A stretch of 51,229 nt of DNA from Alphaproteobacteria bacterium 65-37. Lineage in GTDB: Bacteria; Pseudomonadota; Alphaproteobacteria; Reyranellales; Reyranellaceae. The position numbers and the translations under genes were made by a program. Under the pieces are notes generated by a model. That model was not told the DNA's origin and searched no databases. It saw nothing but the letters and a program-made list of their open reading frames with translations. Numbering within the stretch: position 1 is the first letter of the stretch; each line of letters opens with the position of its first letter. This document shows, in pieces, positions 33,445-42,012 of the stretch. The DNA lies in the NCBI GenBank assembly GCA_001897995.1, contig MKRV01000029.1:1-51229 (forward strand). The letters run 5' to 3'.

Positions 33445-34475
33445 CAAAACCTCCAGCCCAGCTTCAGGGCGATGCCGACGTGCCACACCTCGAAGTTGGC
33501 AGCCGGCAGGTTGGACCAGTTCTTCTCGTAGGCGACCTGAAAGTCGAACGCCGGACGCCCCAGCCACGTCGCCGTACGTTCCGACCCGAACCACGATTCC
33601 GGCAGCACGAACTCGAGGGTGACGATCGGCTCGATGAGCCAATCCTCCTGGTTGAAGCCGTAATACGAATCGAAGGCGCGACGCTCGGCGAGGATGCCGG
33701 CACTCAGGTTCCACTGGGGCGAGATCGCGAATGTAGCCGACGGGACCAGATAGGCGGCCCATGAGCCTGGCGCCGGATCCCTGAAGCGTCTTTGGATGAC
33801 GGCGGTCATGCCGAACGACCAGACGGTTTCGGCGAGCGTGTTGCCGGAGAAGGCTATCCGCCGGAAGTTGGCGTCATAGTTGAACGTCTTGTTGACGCCG
33901 ATATTCAGATCCTGCCGGGTCGCGAACCAGCTCTTGTAGAATGGCGCAAAGTCCCACCTCGGGGCATATGAGATGTACGGCGAGTACGCTTGATCGTTGG
34001 TCGGATCGACATACTGCAGCCGCCCCGACGCGGTTATCTTGTCGAAGTCGAGACTTGGCGCCTGCGTGAACCGATCGACCTCGGCGCGCGTATTGGCCGT
34101 GAATCTGAACGGCAGATCGAAGACCGGAGTCGTCCACGACACACCGAGGATCGGGCTGAACTCGGCCGAGCTCGCGCCGCCGCTGGGCAGCGCTTCGGCA
34201 TTCGAATTGAAGAAGATGGGCAGCAGACCGTTGATGGTGAACTGCGACCGGCGCACCTGCTGCTCGAGCCCTGGAGTGGTCGCGAAGAGATTGTCCTGGG
34301 GCGACGGCGTGTAGCGGTTCGGCGTACCGAACATGGCATCGTAGCGTGCCGAGTTGGCATCCTCATGCTGGTCCCTGACTTGCGCGGCAAGCGGCACCGT
34401 CACCAGACTCGCAGCGGCAAACGAAAGAACCGGAAGAAGAGCACTTGTTGCCGTCCGACAACGAAGGCCCTTCAT
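33444..34475 (-). CDS. Outer-membrane beta-barrel protein of unknown function
   Basis: This 343-residue protein from ATG 34475 (an in-frame ATG at 34514 is the alternative) has a signal peptide (LLPVLSFAAASLVTVPLAAQ). Many alternating amphipathic strands follow, ending in ALKLGWRF, a C-terminal aromatic typical of barrels sorted by Bam. No family is recognised. It is the first gene of the arcD-arcA operon, joined by a one-base overlap, so it may form the outer-membrane route for arginine or citrulline. Promoter copy 8 at 34561-34623 points at it. Confidence 0.8.
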   Translation of the reverse strand: MKGLRCRTATSALLPVLSFAAASLVTVPLAAQVRDQHEDANSARYDAMFGTPNRYTPSPQDNLFATTPGLEQQVRRSQFTINGLLPIFFNSNAEALPSGGASSAEFSPILGVSWTTPVFDLPFRFTANTRAEVDRFTQAPSLDFDKITASGRLQYVDPTNDQAYSPYISYAPRWDFAPFYKSWFATRQDLNIGVNKTFNYDANFRRIAFSGNTLAETVWSFGMTAVIQRRFRDPAPGSWAAYLVPSATFAISPQWNLSAGILAERRAFDSYYGFNQEDWLIEPIVTLEFVLPESWFGSERTATWLGRPAFDFQVAYEKNWSNLPAANFEVWHVGIALKLGWRF

Positions 34476-34560
34476 GTCCGCGAACCTTGCTTCCCCCGAA
34501 ATCCTTGCTCTCATTGGCCACCTGCCAGGACGACATGCCTGGAGTTGCGTCGCTCAACGC

Positions 34561-34623
34561 ATCCTAGTGGCCGCAAAGCCTGCCTTCCTTAGCGCCTCGT
34601 CCCTGGATCATACGCCCTGTCCC
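34561..34623 (-). promoter_or_regulatory. Phased GGGAC promoter, copy 8 (barrel-arcD-arcA operon)
   Basis: On the minus strand TTTGGGAC leads: GGGAC starts at 34623, GTATG at 34613 and GGGAC at 34603. TAGGAT occupies 34566-34561, 57 bp after the first base. The middle block is poorly conserved, but the outer blocks and -10 are in register. The predicted leader to ATG 34475 is about 80 nt. Confidence 0.65.
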
Positions 34624-34683
34624 AAAGACGGCGCGGTCACTCGCGACGTCGCGCGAGAAGCGGAACACCGAAGATCGAGAATT

Positions 34684-34745
34684 GGGACATGGAGAACAGT
34701 TGCAGGATTCCAAGCCAATGTGCACCGAGGCGCTGGTTGTAGAAT
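34684..34745 (+). promoter_or_regulatory. Phased GGGAC promoter, copy 9 (SHOCT-P450 genes)
   Basis: GGGAC at 34684, GAACA at 34694, AGGAT at 34704 and GCCAATGTGC at 34714 are in exact 10-bp phase. TAGAAT at 34740-34745 starts 56 bp after the first base. It shares TCGAGAATTGGGACA at its left edge with copy 3. The next gene starts at 34926, giving a leader of about 175 nt. Confidence 0.7.
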
Positions 34746-34925
34746 GGCTTGGCACGGCTTGCCGCAGCACCCGTTGCGATGACTTTGCCGGCTTCCGCTC
34801 GACGGGCGCGGCGACCTTCACGAGGCAGTGACGAGTTCTATGCGCTCAATCGAGTGGCTTGGTCCGCATGAAGCAGCCCATGGCGGCGCGAGCGCCAAGA
34901 TCGGCCGCTTTGAGGGAGAAGGAAG

Positions 34926-35306
34926 ATGATGCTCTCGGGAGAGTCCACGTTTGCCAATTTCCTGGCCGACGCGTTTGCCGTGTTCGTGTTCATCCTGTGG
35001 TTCTGGCTGTTCATAACCGCGGCGAGCGACCTCTTCCGCCGACAGGACGTTTCCGGTTTCGGCAAGGTGCTCTGGCTCATCCTCCTCATCGTTCTGCCCT
35101 ACATCGGCATCTTCGCGTACATTCTGACGCAGGGCGGCGGCATGGCCGAACGCAATCGCGCCCAAGCCCGGCAAGTGAGAGACGAACTGCGCCAGATCGT
35201 GGGCTTCAGCCCCGCGGACGAGCTTGCCAAGATCGAACGGCTGAAATCGGAAAAGTCGATCTCCGACCAGGAATATGCCCGCCTCAGGGCGCGGATCCTG
35301 CAATAA
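34926..35306 (+). CDS. PLDc_N/SHOCT-domain membrane protein
   Basis: This 126-residue protein has two N-terminal membrane helices (FAVFVFILWFWLFITAASDL and VLWLILLIVLPYIGIFAYIL), the PLDc_N (phospholipase-leader) arrangement. A C-terminal SHOCT segment (DELAKIERLKSEKSISDQEY) follows. SHOCT modules act in oligomerisation; the protein's role is unknown. The start has two adjacent ATGs behind GGAGAAGG. It is 50 bp upstream of the P450 gene and read from promoter copy 9. Confidence 0.85.
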   Translation: MMLSGESTFANFLADAFAVFVFILWFWLFITAASDLFRRQDVSGFGKVLWLILLIVLPYIGIFAYILTQGGGMAERNRAQARQVRDELRQIVGFSPADELAKIERLKSEKSISDQEYARLRARILQ

Positions 35307-35356
35307 CGTCTTCTGCGCAGCACGTCCGTTCGACTTTCCTATTTGGAGGTAATGAC

Positions 35357-36904
35357 ATGAAGAGGCGTGCGATTCTGGCGGGTGGCGCCTCCGCCGCAGC
35401 CGGCTTCTCGGTGCAGCCGACCCTTTCGCAATCGACGAGCACTCCCGCCAAGCCCCCGACGGCGACCGAGCTGGAATCTGCCGCCGCGCAACTGCGATCC
35501 CGTTTCTCGCGCGACTTCGACCCTGCTTATGTCGAGAATGCGATTCTTCCCTTCTTCATGGTGAGCGTCTTCCACGGGGAACGCCCCATGCTGCCCATGA
35601 TCGACGTCACCCTTACCAAGGAGAATGCGCTGCCGGCGCATCTGTGGGGCCTGATCAGCAAGAGCTGGAGACCCGCCCCCGAGAAGGGCGTGACGGTATT
35701 CCTGCAGGCCCTGGAAAAACGCGGCCCGGATAATCGCCGCAAGCGCATCTACATGAGCGGCGTCACGCCTGATCTCTATCAAGGGATGTACAGCGGCAAG
35801 GTGACGACGTTCTTCGAGGCTCTTCTGGGGAACGCCAACGCCGGCAAACCGCTGATGCGGCGCTATCTCGACACGTTCTGGGACATGTATTGGGATCTGC
35901 ATCTTGGCGTCAAAGGAGAGGCAATCCCGCCGCAAGTGCGCAAGATCGGCATGAGCTTCAACACCGTTCTCGCCTATCTCAATCCGACGGACAGGATCGT
36001 CTACGACAACTATATGATCGTCCGGGAGAATCTCGACTTCCTGAAATCCTGGATCGAGGCGCGGCTCGCCGATATCGAAACAGGCAAGACGCCCGCTCCG
36101 GAAAAGACGTTCGCCTGGTACTGGCTCAAGAACGGCAAGGACGACGACAATTTCCAGCACAAGGACGTCGTCTTCGAGTGCTTCCACAACTTCGTCGCCT
36201 TCAGCCAGTGGGGCAACTCGCTCTACAACATCATGCTCAAGCTGGGCACGGCGACCGGCGATCCGCAGATCCGGGATTGGTTCAGAAAAACCATGGAGAG
36301 TGGCCCCGACGGCGCCGGCGACTCGCCCTACACGCCGCTCACGCGCTTCGTCATGGAACTCTTTCGTGTCGTTTCGCCCAACAGCGGCAGCATCTCGTCG
36401 CTCCAGGAAACCTCGTCACCGGCGTTCAAGAGGTCCGGCTACATCATCAGCCCCCATACCTCGACGAGCTTCGACGCCGTTCATTGGAAAAACCCCGACG
36501 AATTCGATCCGTCGCGCTACGAGAAAGTCCCGACGAGCGCCCAGGTGAATGAGCAGTGGGCCGAGCGGATCGGCATGGCACGGTGCCCCTTCGGCAAGAC
36601 GACTTTCGACGTGAAGGACGGGAGAAAGGTCTCACTGCACAACAGTGCTGTCGGGACCGTCTTCGGCGTCGCCGACGGCAAGCCGCTGCCCGTTTGCGAC
36701 TATGCCGGTTTCGCCCCCTTCGGCTTCGGTTATCGTCGCTGCCCGGGGGAACAGCTCACCATCAAGGTTTTCGAGGACTTCCTCAGAACGACATGGAAGC
36801 ACGGAATCGACTTCGTAAAGCTCGACGTCGCCGATCCGGAAGTGTTGCCGATCGGGCCGACGACGGTCATCCGCGACGATATCGGTTTCACGCGGCGGGC
36901 TTAG
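35357..36904 (+). CDS. Tat-exported cytochrome P450-like haem protein
   Basis: This 515-residue protein from ATG 35357 sits behind GGAGG. It opens MKRRAILAGGASAAAGFSVQ, a Tat-like signal, which is very unusual for a P450. The P450 landmarks are present in order: K-helix ExxR as ELFR (334-337), a PERF-like FDPSRY (383-388) and the haem loop FGFGYRRCPG with thiolate Cys 462. The expected I-helix region reads CFHNFVAFSQWGNSLY and lacks the acid-Thr pair used for oxygen activation. That pattern is closer to CYP74-type peroxide-rearranging enzymes than to monooxygenases; this comparison is from memory. No redox partner is encoded nearby, which fits a peroxide or rearrangement chemistry in the periplasm. 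Confidence 0.8.
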   Translation: MKRRAILAGGASAAAGFSVQPTLSQSTSTPAKPPTATELESAAAQLRSRFSRDFDPAYVENAILPFFMVSVFHGERPMLPMIDVTLTKENALPAHLWGLISKSWRPAPEKGVTVFLQALEKRGPDNRRKRIYMSGVTPDLYQGMYSGKVTTFFEALLGNANAGKPLMRRYLDTFWDMYWDLHLGVKGEAIPPQVRKIGMSFNTVLAYLNPTDRIVYDNYMIVRENLDFLKSWIEARLADIETGKTPAPEKTFAWYWLKNGKDDDNFQHKDVVFECFHNFVAFSQWGNSLYNIMLKLGTATGDPQIRDWFRKTMESGPDGAGDSPYTPLTRFVMELFRVVSPNSGSISSLQETSSPAFKRSGYIISPHTSTSFDAVHWKNPDEFDPSRYEKVPTSAQVNEQWAERIGMARCPFGKTTFDVKDGRKVSLHNSAVGTVFGVADGKPLPVCDYAGFAPFGFGYRRCPGEQLTIKVFEDFLRTTWKHGIDFVKLDVADPEVLPIGPTTVIRDDIGFTRRA

Positions 36905-36937
36905 GAATGCATTGCCCCGACGACCGCCATTGACTGG

Positions 36938-36957
36938 AGCCCCCGCGACGGGGGGCT
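36938..36957 (+). terminator. Terminator-like hairpin after the P450 gene
   Basis: AGCCCCC pairs with GGGGGCT around a 6-nt loop, 33 nt after the P450 stop. There is no T-run, so it may be Rho-assisted or an mRNA stabiliser. Confidence 0.45.
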
Positions 36958-37195
36958 TCCGACTGGCCGGCCGGGCATTGACCGGATCCGCATCCTGGCG
37001 GTGTCCGGCGTTGCGCGCAGACGCGCGCTCGATCGGGGCTTCGCGCCCTGCCCATTGCAAAATTATGTACGAGAGCGAAACGGACCAGACTCAATCCGCA
37101 GATGTATAGGAAACGGAATGCCTGTATAAAAATAGTGCAGAAGCGATTGCGTCCGGCATCTCCCCGGCCGGACGTTACTTTGCAGGAGGCCACGG

Positions 37196-38203
37196 ATGCG
37201 GGAGGCGCCGACCTGGTATGCGCGAAAGTACAGCTCCGTCGTGGCCCGCTCCAGCGAATCCGACCCCGACGCCGAGTTCCATATCCAGCAAATCGGCGCG
37301 CAACGCCATGCATCGCGTCTGGCGACCATAGATTATGGTGACGCGTTCGTCCTCGACTTGCGGGACAAAGGCGGCATCGCAATGTCAGGAGCGATCAACG
37401 ACGATGCGCTGACGGCGGTGTTCATGTGGGGCGAAGGGGCCACCTTCAACGGGCAACGGGCTGAAATCCCGCAGTTGCGGATCGTCGGTCCAGGAACGGA
37501 ATTCAAGCTGGAAATGCCCGGCAGCTATCGCCTCATGCGGATCGGTCTGCGCGGCTCCACACTCGACTCACTGCGCGCGGCCTCTGCTTCCAACCCGTAC
37601 CAGCGAAACTGGCTGATGCCCGGAGTGCACGTGCAGCGCTTCGCTCCGAGAGCCGAACTGGAGCTTCAGCAGAAACTGCTGCGAACGGTAGGGTTCGCGG
37701 AAGCTGCCGCGCAGCGCGGCTGCAACGTCAGCGCCGGCCTCGCGGTCGCGGCGAGCGAGGCAGGTGCCGCGCTCGCGCAGGCCCTCTACCGCACGGAAGG
37801 ACTGTCCGCCCGCACTCTCGGTTCCGGCGACCGACGCGATATCGTCGATGCCGCTCTCGCCATCCTGGAGGCGACGCCACACGGCCCGGTTTCGGTCAGT
37901 GCCGTCTGCGAAGTGCTGGGCGTCGGCGAACGAACGCTGGAGCGCGCTTTCCAGGAACGGCTGGGGCTCAGCCCTCGCGCCTATGAAAGGGAGCGGCGGT
38001 TGCGGGCGGCGCACGGTCTCATCCTGACGGAGGGCGATCGCCTCTCGATCACCGATATCGCCATGAGCTTCGGTTTCTGGCACCTCGGCCGCTTCGCGGG
38101 AGCCTATGCGGCGCTTTTCGGATGTTCGCCCAGCGAGACACGGCGGCGCATCTGGGGAGAGCACGCCGCGGAACCGATGGATCTTATCGAATCCGCCGCC
38201 TGA
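37196..38203 (+). CDS. AraC-family regulator of a different subgroup
   Basis: This 335-residue protein starts 7 nt after AGGAGG. The N-terminal sensor domain is unlike the other paralogues in this window. The C-terminal AraC domain shows VCEVLGVGERTLERAFQERL, LSITDIAMSFGFWHLGRFAG and LFGCSPSETRRR. This HTH pattern (FWHLGRF) recalls the EutR/ethanolamine-type regulators. The target is unknown. It follows the P450 gene by 291 bp on the same strand and has its own ribosome site. Confidence 0.87.
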   Translation: MREAPTWYARKYSSVVARSSESDPDAEFHIQQIGAQRHASRLATIDYGDAFVLDLRDKGGIAMSGAINDDALTAVFMWGEGATFNGQRAEIPQLRIVGPGTEFKLEMPGSYRLMRIGLRGSTLDSLRAASASNPYQRNWLMPGVHVQRFAPRAELELQQKLLRTVGFAEAAAQRGCNVSAGLAVAASEAGAALAQALYRTEGLSARTLGSGDRRDIVDAALAILEATPHGPVSVSAVCEVLGVGERTLERAFQERLGLSPRAYERERRLRAAHGLILTEGDRLSITDIAMSFGFWHLGRFAGAYAALFGCSPSETRRRIWGEHAAEPMDLIESAA

Positions 38204-38453
38204 GGGTAGCTCGCACCGACACGCACCTTCTGCCAGCAACTCCGGCGTGTCGGAAAGTGGATAGAGATTGCCTGTCCCACGGGAGACTTTGGCGATCCGA
38301 TCTCATTGCTGGCGCCCGTCTCAGAACGACTTTGGTTCTCGGGTGTTCACGGGATGAGAAATTGAAAGGCACGCAGACCCCGCGGCAGGAGGCCGCCGCT
38401 CGTCCGGGGGGTCCGGAACCGGAGTTGGCCGGAAGTGCCGGGAGAGTAGAATC

Positions 38454-39485
38454 ATGTTCGATCAACCGCCGCCCCCCATGGTCGAGCCATCCGAAAATGC
38501 AAACGGCGACGAACGGCTGCAATGCACTATCGAGAGGGACACCTCTTCCGTCCGGCCTGCTGAGCAGTTCGATCTCTTCCGCAGCTGGCATGCGGGCATT
38601 GCCGAAATTTTGCCAGTCCCCGCAGAAAGCCCTTCATTTCCTGCCCATCAGACGGTGTGGACTCTTGGAAATCTGACGTTCACCCATGTGAAGGCGCCGG
38701 ACGCCCCCTATGGTTGGCGGCATTTGGACAAACCGATGACAGACAATTGGTGTCTGCATTTGCCGCTGCCAAAGTCTCCGCCTCTTGGAGAGAATTTGGA
38801 GGTCGGAGATTTAGGGTTGCGGTCTTTCACGGATCCGTTCGAGTGCGTGTCGGAGAAGACCGATCACCTCGCTCTGTGCATACCTCGCAATCTCCATTTC
38901 CTCCAATCATCCAGGATTGAAGTCCAGGAGACCTCGAAACGATTCCTGACGGATTACCTGCTTCTCCTGCATCGTTCCCTCCCCGATCTGAGGAACGCCG
39001 ATGCACCGCATATTGCCGCGGCAACAACCAGCTTGCTCGCCGCCTGTCTCGCACCGTCACCCGACCATAGCGCCGAGGCGCAGCGCCCGATCGAGGCCTC
39101 CATCATGAACCGCGCTTCCCGAACCGTTGCGAAACATCTGGCAAACCCGAACCTGGCGCCGGATTGGCTCTGCCGTGAGCTCGGCGTGTCGCGGTCCAGC
39201 CTGTACCGAATTTTCGAACCGGTCGGCGGCGTTTCGACCTATATCCGTCGCGAGCGGCTGCGCAAGACACGCGATGCGCTGGTGGACAGTGCGGATGGAC
39301 GATCGATCTCCACCATTGCCGAGCAATGGGGCTTTACGGATCCCTCCACATACAGCCGGATGTTCAGGAAGGAATTCGGCCTTTCACCCAGCGAAGCGCG
39401 CGCGGAAGGCTGGCTGAACGTCGAATGCGCGCGGCCGACGGACGAGGCGCACGTCCTTCGCAATCTCATGCTCGGCAGCTCTTAG
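38454..39485 (+). CDS. AraC-family regulator, divergent paralogue F
   Basis: This 343-residue protein sits behind GGGAGAG. The linker FLTDYLLLLHRSLPDL and the C-terminal domain (WLCRELGVSRSSLYRIFEPV, GVSTYIRRERLRK, FTDPSTYSRMFRKE, FGLSPSEAR) place it in the same paralogous group as A-E, but the N-terminal sensor half has diverged strongly. It converges on the lipoprotein gene ending at 39528, which may share an operon with the alkylsulfatase. Confidence 0.88.
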   Translation: MFDQPPPPMVEPSENANGDERLQCTIERDTSSVRPAEQFDLFRSWHAGIAEILPVPAESPSFPAHQTVWTLGNLTFTHVKAPDAPYGWRHLDKPMTDNWCLHLPLPKSPPLGENLEVGDLGLRSFTDPFECVSEKTDHLALCIPRNLHFLQSSRIEVQETSKRFLTDYLLLLHRSLPDLRNADAPHIAAATTSLLAACLAPSPDHSAEAQRPIEASIMNRASRTVAKHLANPNLAPDWLCRELGVSRSSLYRIFEPVGGVSTYIRRERLRKTRDALVDSADGRSISTIAEQWGFTDPSTYSRMFRKEFGLSPSEARAEGWLNVECARPTDEAHVLRNLMLGSS

Positions 39486-39527
39486 AGGCCGCCCACGAGA
39501 CGTGCATGTCGTCGGCGACGAGCGATT

Positions 39528-39836
39528 TCAGTTGCAGCGAACGACAACCGTCGCCGGACCGCGTACGGATCTGACGTCGCCGCTGCTCGGCATGTTGTCC
39601 ATGTTGAGCACGGTATAATTTCCGCCCTTGCACATGGCCAGGGCGCGAGTCCGACAACCGCCGGGATTATCACAGTCGATCGAGATTGCGGGCTTGTCAT
39701 CGGACCAGGTGATCATGCGGGCGGTGGAGCGGGTTTCACGATCAGCGCCGGGCTCGCTCTTGGGGTCGGCGCAACCGAGAACGATGCCGACGGCACCGCC
39801 GACCAATGCCAAGCGCACAATGGATCGCAACATCAT
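39528..39836 (-). CDS. Small lipoprotein of unknown function
   Basis: This 102-residue protein from ATG 39836 sits behind GGGGAGGGG; the longer frame upstream is spurious. The signal LALVGGAVGIVLGC has a lipobox (VLGC). The mature part has four Cys in SIDCDNPGGC, AMCKGG and VVVRCN, probably two disulfides, and is small and beta-rich. I do not recognise a family. It follows the alkylsulfatase gene by 82 bp on the same strand. Confidence 0.78.
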   Translation of the reverse strand: MMLRSIVRLALVGGAVGIVLGCADPKSEPGADRETRSTARMITWSDDKPAISIDCDNPGGCRTRALAMCKGGNYTVLNMDNMPSSGDVRSVRGPATVVVRCN

Positions 39837-39918
39837 CTTGTCCCCTCCCCCGCAACAATCCGGCCTGCGGTGCGTCAATCTCGGCGACTGGCGTCGGCAG
39901 AAAGTGAAAGGCCTTGGT

Positions 39919-42012
39919 TCAATCGAAATCGACCAGGTCACGGACCTCGAAAGGCTTCGGTGGGGTTGTCGGCACCTTCGCCGCCGTGCCGGGAAGGATC
40001 TCGAAGTCGGGCGTGAACGGAACCAGGATAGTGCGCAGTCGATCGAAGCCCGTTCTGTCACCCTCGAACCGCGCCTTGCCCGCCGCGATCAAGTCATCGA
40101 ACGACGACTGACCCATCATCACCTGGTTGAGATCGGCGCGGTTCACCGTCACTGTCAGGTCCGGGTTCTTCGCCTGGAAGCCTTTGATGTTGGTGAGCGT
40201 CGCATTGGTCATCTCGATCGTGTACTGCTCGCCGTTGTCCGGCGTCACGAGATTGACGGTGAATCGCATCCCCTCGGCCTTCTTCGGATCGAGACTGATG
40301 CCGACGAAGTCGAGCCATTGCTCGGTGGACATCGCGCGGATCACGTCTGGTCCGGTCGCCCGAGGCGGAATGCCTCCCGGCTGGCCGTTGCGCAGCTCGA
40401 ACGCGCCCTGCAGGAAACTGTTGCGCACACTAGTGCTTTCCGCCCGGTAGCCCAGCTGCTCGTAGACATCGGCCAGCACGCGGCGCGCCTGCTGGTTCTG
40501 CGGCTCGGCAAAGACCAGCTTGTTCAGGATCTCGGTGGCGAGAAGCAGCTTGTCCTGCGCCAGCAATTCCTCGCCTCTGGCGATGATCTTCGCGGAGCCT
40601 CCCATCATCTCGACATACAGCGGTGCCGACTCTTTCGGTGACAGCGGGATCAGGTTGACCGGATTGCCGTCATAGTGGCCAAGGAAGCGGTTGATCACGG
40701 CGCGCGTGTTGTTCTGCACATCGCCGTGGTAGCTGCGCACGGCCCATTGGTCGCGCAGGCTCTTCGGCACTTCATACACGTTGTGGATCTCGTTGATGGT
40801 CACGCCCTGATTGGCGTAATGGAGCACTTGGTTGTTCAGGTTCGCGTATGCGTCGCGTTGTGCGCGCAGCACCTCCTGAACACGGGCGTTGCCCCAACGT
40901 GGCCAGCTATGAGAGGCAAACATCACCTCGGCTTCCTGCCCGAACTTGTAAAGCGTAAGGGCGACCTGCTTCGACCAGTTGTGGGCATTGCGCACCTGCG
41001 CGCCGCGCAGGGTGTAGATATTGTGAACGGTTGCTGAGACGAGTTCCGAGGTCCAGAGCGCCTTGAACTGGGGGAAGTAGGTGTTCATCTCAACCGGCGC
41101 CTCGGTATCGGGCACGTTCTGGAACACCATCTGCACGCCATCAAGCGTGATCTCCTCGACCTCCTTCTTGACCAGCCGGTTTGGCGCGATCAGACCCGTG
41201 TTGCCGTTGGCGACATTCTTGCCAATCGCCTGGTCGACGTGGCCGTGTGGATTGCGCTGCAGCAGCACGGCGTACTGCCACTGCACACGGCGAGACATCG
41301 CATTGCCGGCGAAGACGTTCTCGGAGATCGCCGCCTCAAGGAAGCCCTCCGGCGCGATCACCATGACCTTGCCGCTGGCGGCATCGGCCTCGTCCATGAC
41401 GCCACGTACGCCGCCGAAGTGGTCGACGTGCGAATGCGAGTATACGACGCCGACGACGGGACGCTTGCCGAGCTTGTCGTTGATGAAGGCGAGCGCCGCA
41501 CGCGCAGTCTCCTGAGCCGTCAGTGGATCGAAGACGATCCAACCCGTATCGCCCTTGATGAAGCTGATATTGGCGAGGTCGTAGCCACGGACCTGGTAGA
41601 CGCGACCGGGGACGACTTCATACAGGCCATAGCCCATGTTCAGGACGGCCTGCCGCTGCAGCGAGGGGTGGATGCTCTCGAAGTCCTTGCCGGTCAACAG
41701 CCAACCGTAGCTCCCCATGTCCCACGCGACGTGGCCGGCGTCCGCCATGATTTTCGTATAGGAGGGCTCGGCGATGAACCCTTTCTTCGCTTCGTCGAAA
41801 TCGCGCTTGTCGGCAAACGGCAGCTCCGCCTTCTGGCCATTGCGCAGTTCAATGGTGAATTTCGACGGCGGCTTTCCGATCGGGTCGAAGTGCTGCGTCG
41901 CGCTCGCCCCGCCGTCGGAGGGAACCAGCGATGCGCCCGGACTCTGGGCCGACGCGCCAAACGACACCAAACCGGCAAGAACGGACAACAGCGTGAGACC
42001 GGGTCGCATCAT
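39919..42012 (-). CDS. Exported alkylsulfatase (SdsA1/BDS1-like, MBL fold)
   Basis: This 697-residue protein from ATG 42012 sits behind AGGAGGGG. After a signal peptide (LTLLSVLAGLVSFGASAQ) it has the metallo-beta-lactamase core with HSHVDH at 193-198. A dimerisation domain (SWPRWGNARVQEVL; YEVPKSLRDQW) and a C-terminal SCP2-like lipid-binding domain from about residue 565 follow. This is the three-domain plan of SdsA1-type alkylsulfatases, which hydrolyse long-chain alkyl sulfates such as SDS in the periplasm with two zinc ions. An element of the GGGAC family lies 130 bp upstream in reverse orientation. Confidence 0.92.
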   Translation of the reverse strand: MMRPGLTLLSVLAGLVSFGASAQSPGASLVPSDGGASATQHFDPIGKPPSKFTIELRNGQKAELPFADKRDFDEAKKGFIAEPSYTKIMADAGHVAWDMGSYGWLLTGKDFESIHPSLQRQAVLNMGYGLYEVVPGRVYQVRGYDLANISFIKGDTGWIVFDPLTAQETARAALAFINDKLGKRPVVGVVYSHSHVDHFGGVRGVMDEADAASGKVMVIAPEGFLEAAISENVFAGNAMSRRVQWQYAVLLQRNPHGHVDQAIGKNVANGNTGLIAPNRLVKKEVEEITLDGVQMVFQNVPDTEAPVEMNTYFPQFKALWTSELVSATVHNIYTLRGAQVRNAHNWSKQVALTLYKFGQEAEVMFASHSWPRWGNARVQEVLRAQRDAYANLNNQVLHYANQGVTINEIHNVYEVPKSLRDQWAVRSYHGDVQNNTRAVINRFLGHYDGNPVNLIPLSPKESAPLYVEMMGGSAKIIARGEELLAQDKLLLATEILNKLVFAEPQNQQARRVLADVYEQLGYRAESTSVRNSFLQGAFELRNGQPGGIPPRATGPDVIRAMSTEQWLDFVGISLDPKKAEGMRFTVNLVTPDNGEQYTIEMTNATLTNIKGFQAKNPDLTVTVNRADLNQVMMGQSSFDDLIAAGKARFEGDRTGFDRLRTILVPFTPDFEILPGTAAKVPTTPPKPFEVRDLVDFD

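Larger units (their letters stand above)
34476..34925. other. Divergent control region with two promoter elements
   Basis: No gene is seen here. The 450-bp gap between the leftward barrel-arcD-arcA operon and the rightward SHOCT-P450 genes contains two phased elements, one for each direction (34623 to 34561 on minus, 34684 to 34745 on plus). Between them is a perfect CGCGACGTCGCG palindrome (34642-34653). Confidence 0.6.

Noticed and set aside
38274..38298. GTCCC, AGACT and GATCC at 10-bp phase before the AraC gene at 38454
   Set aside because: Only one block matches the element and no -10 is in register.
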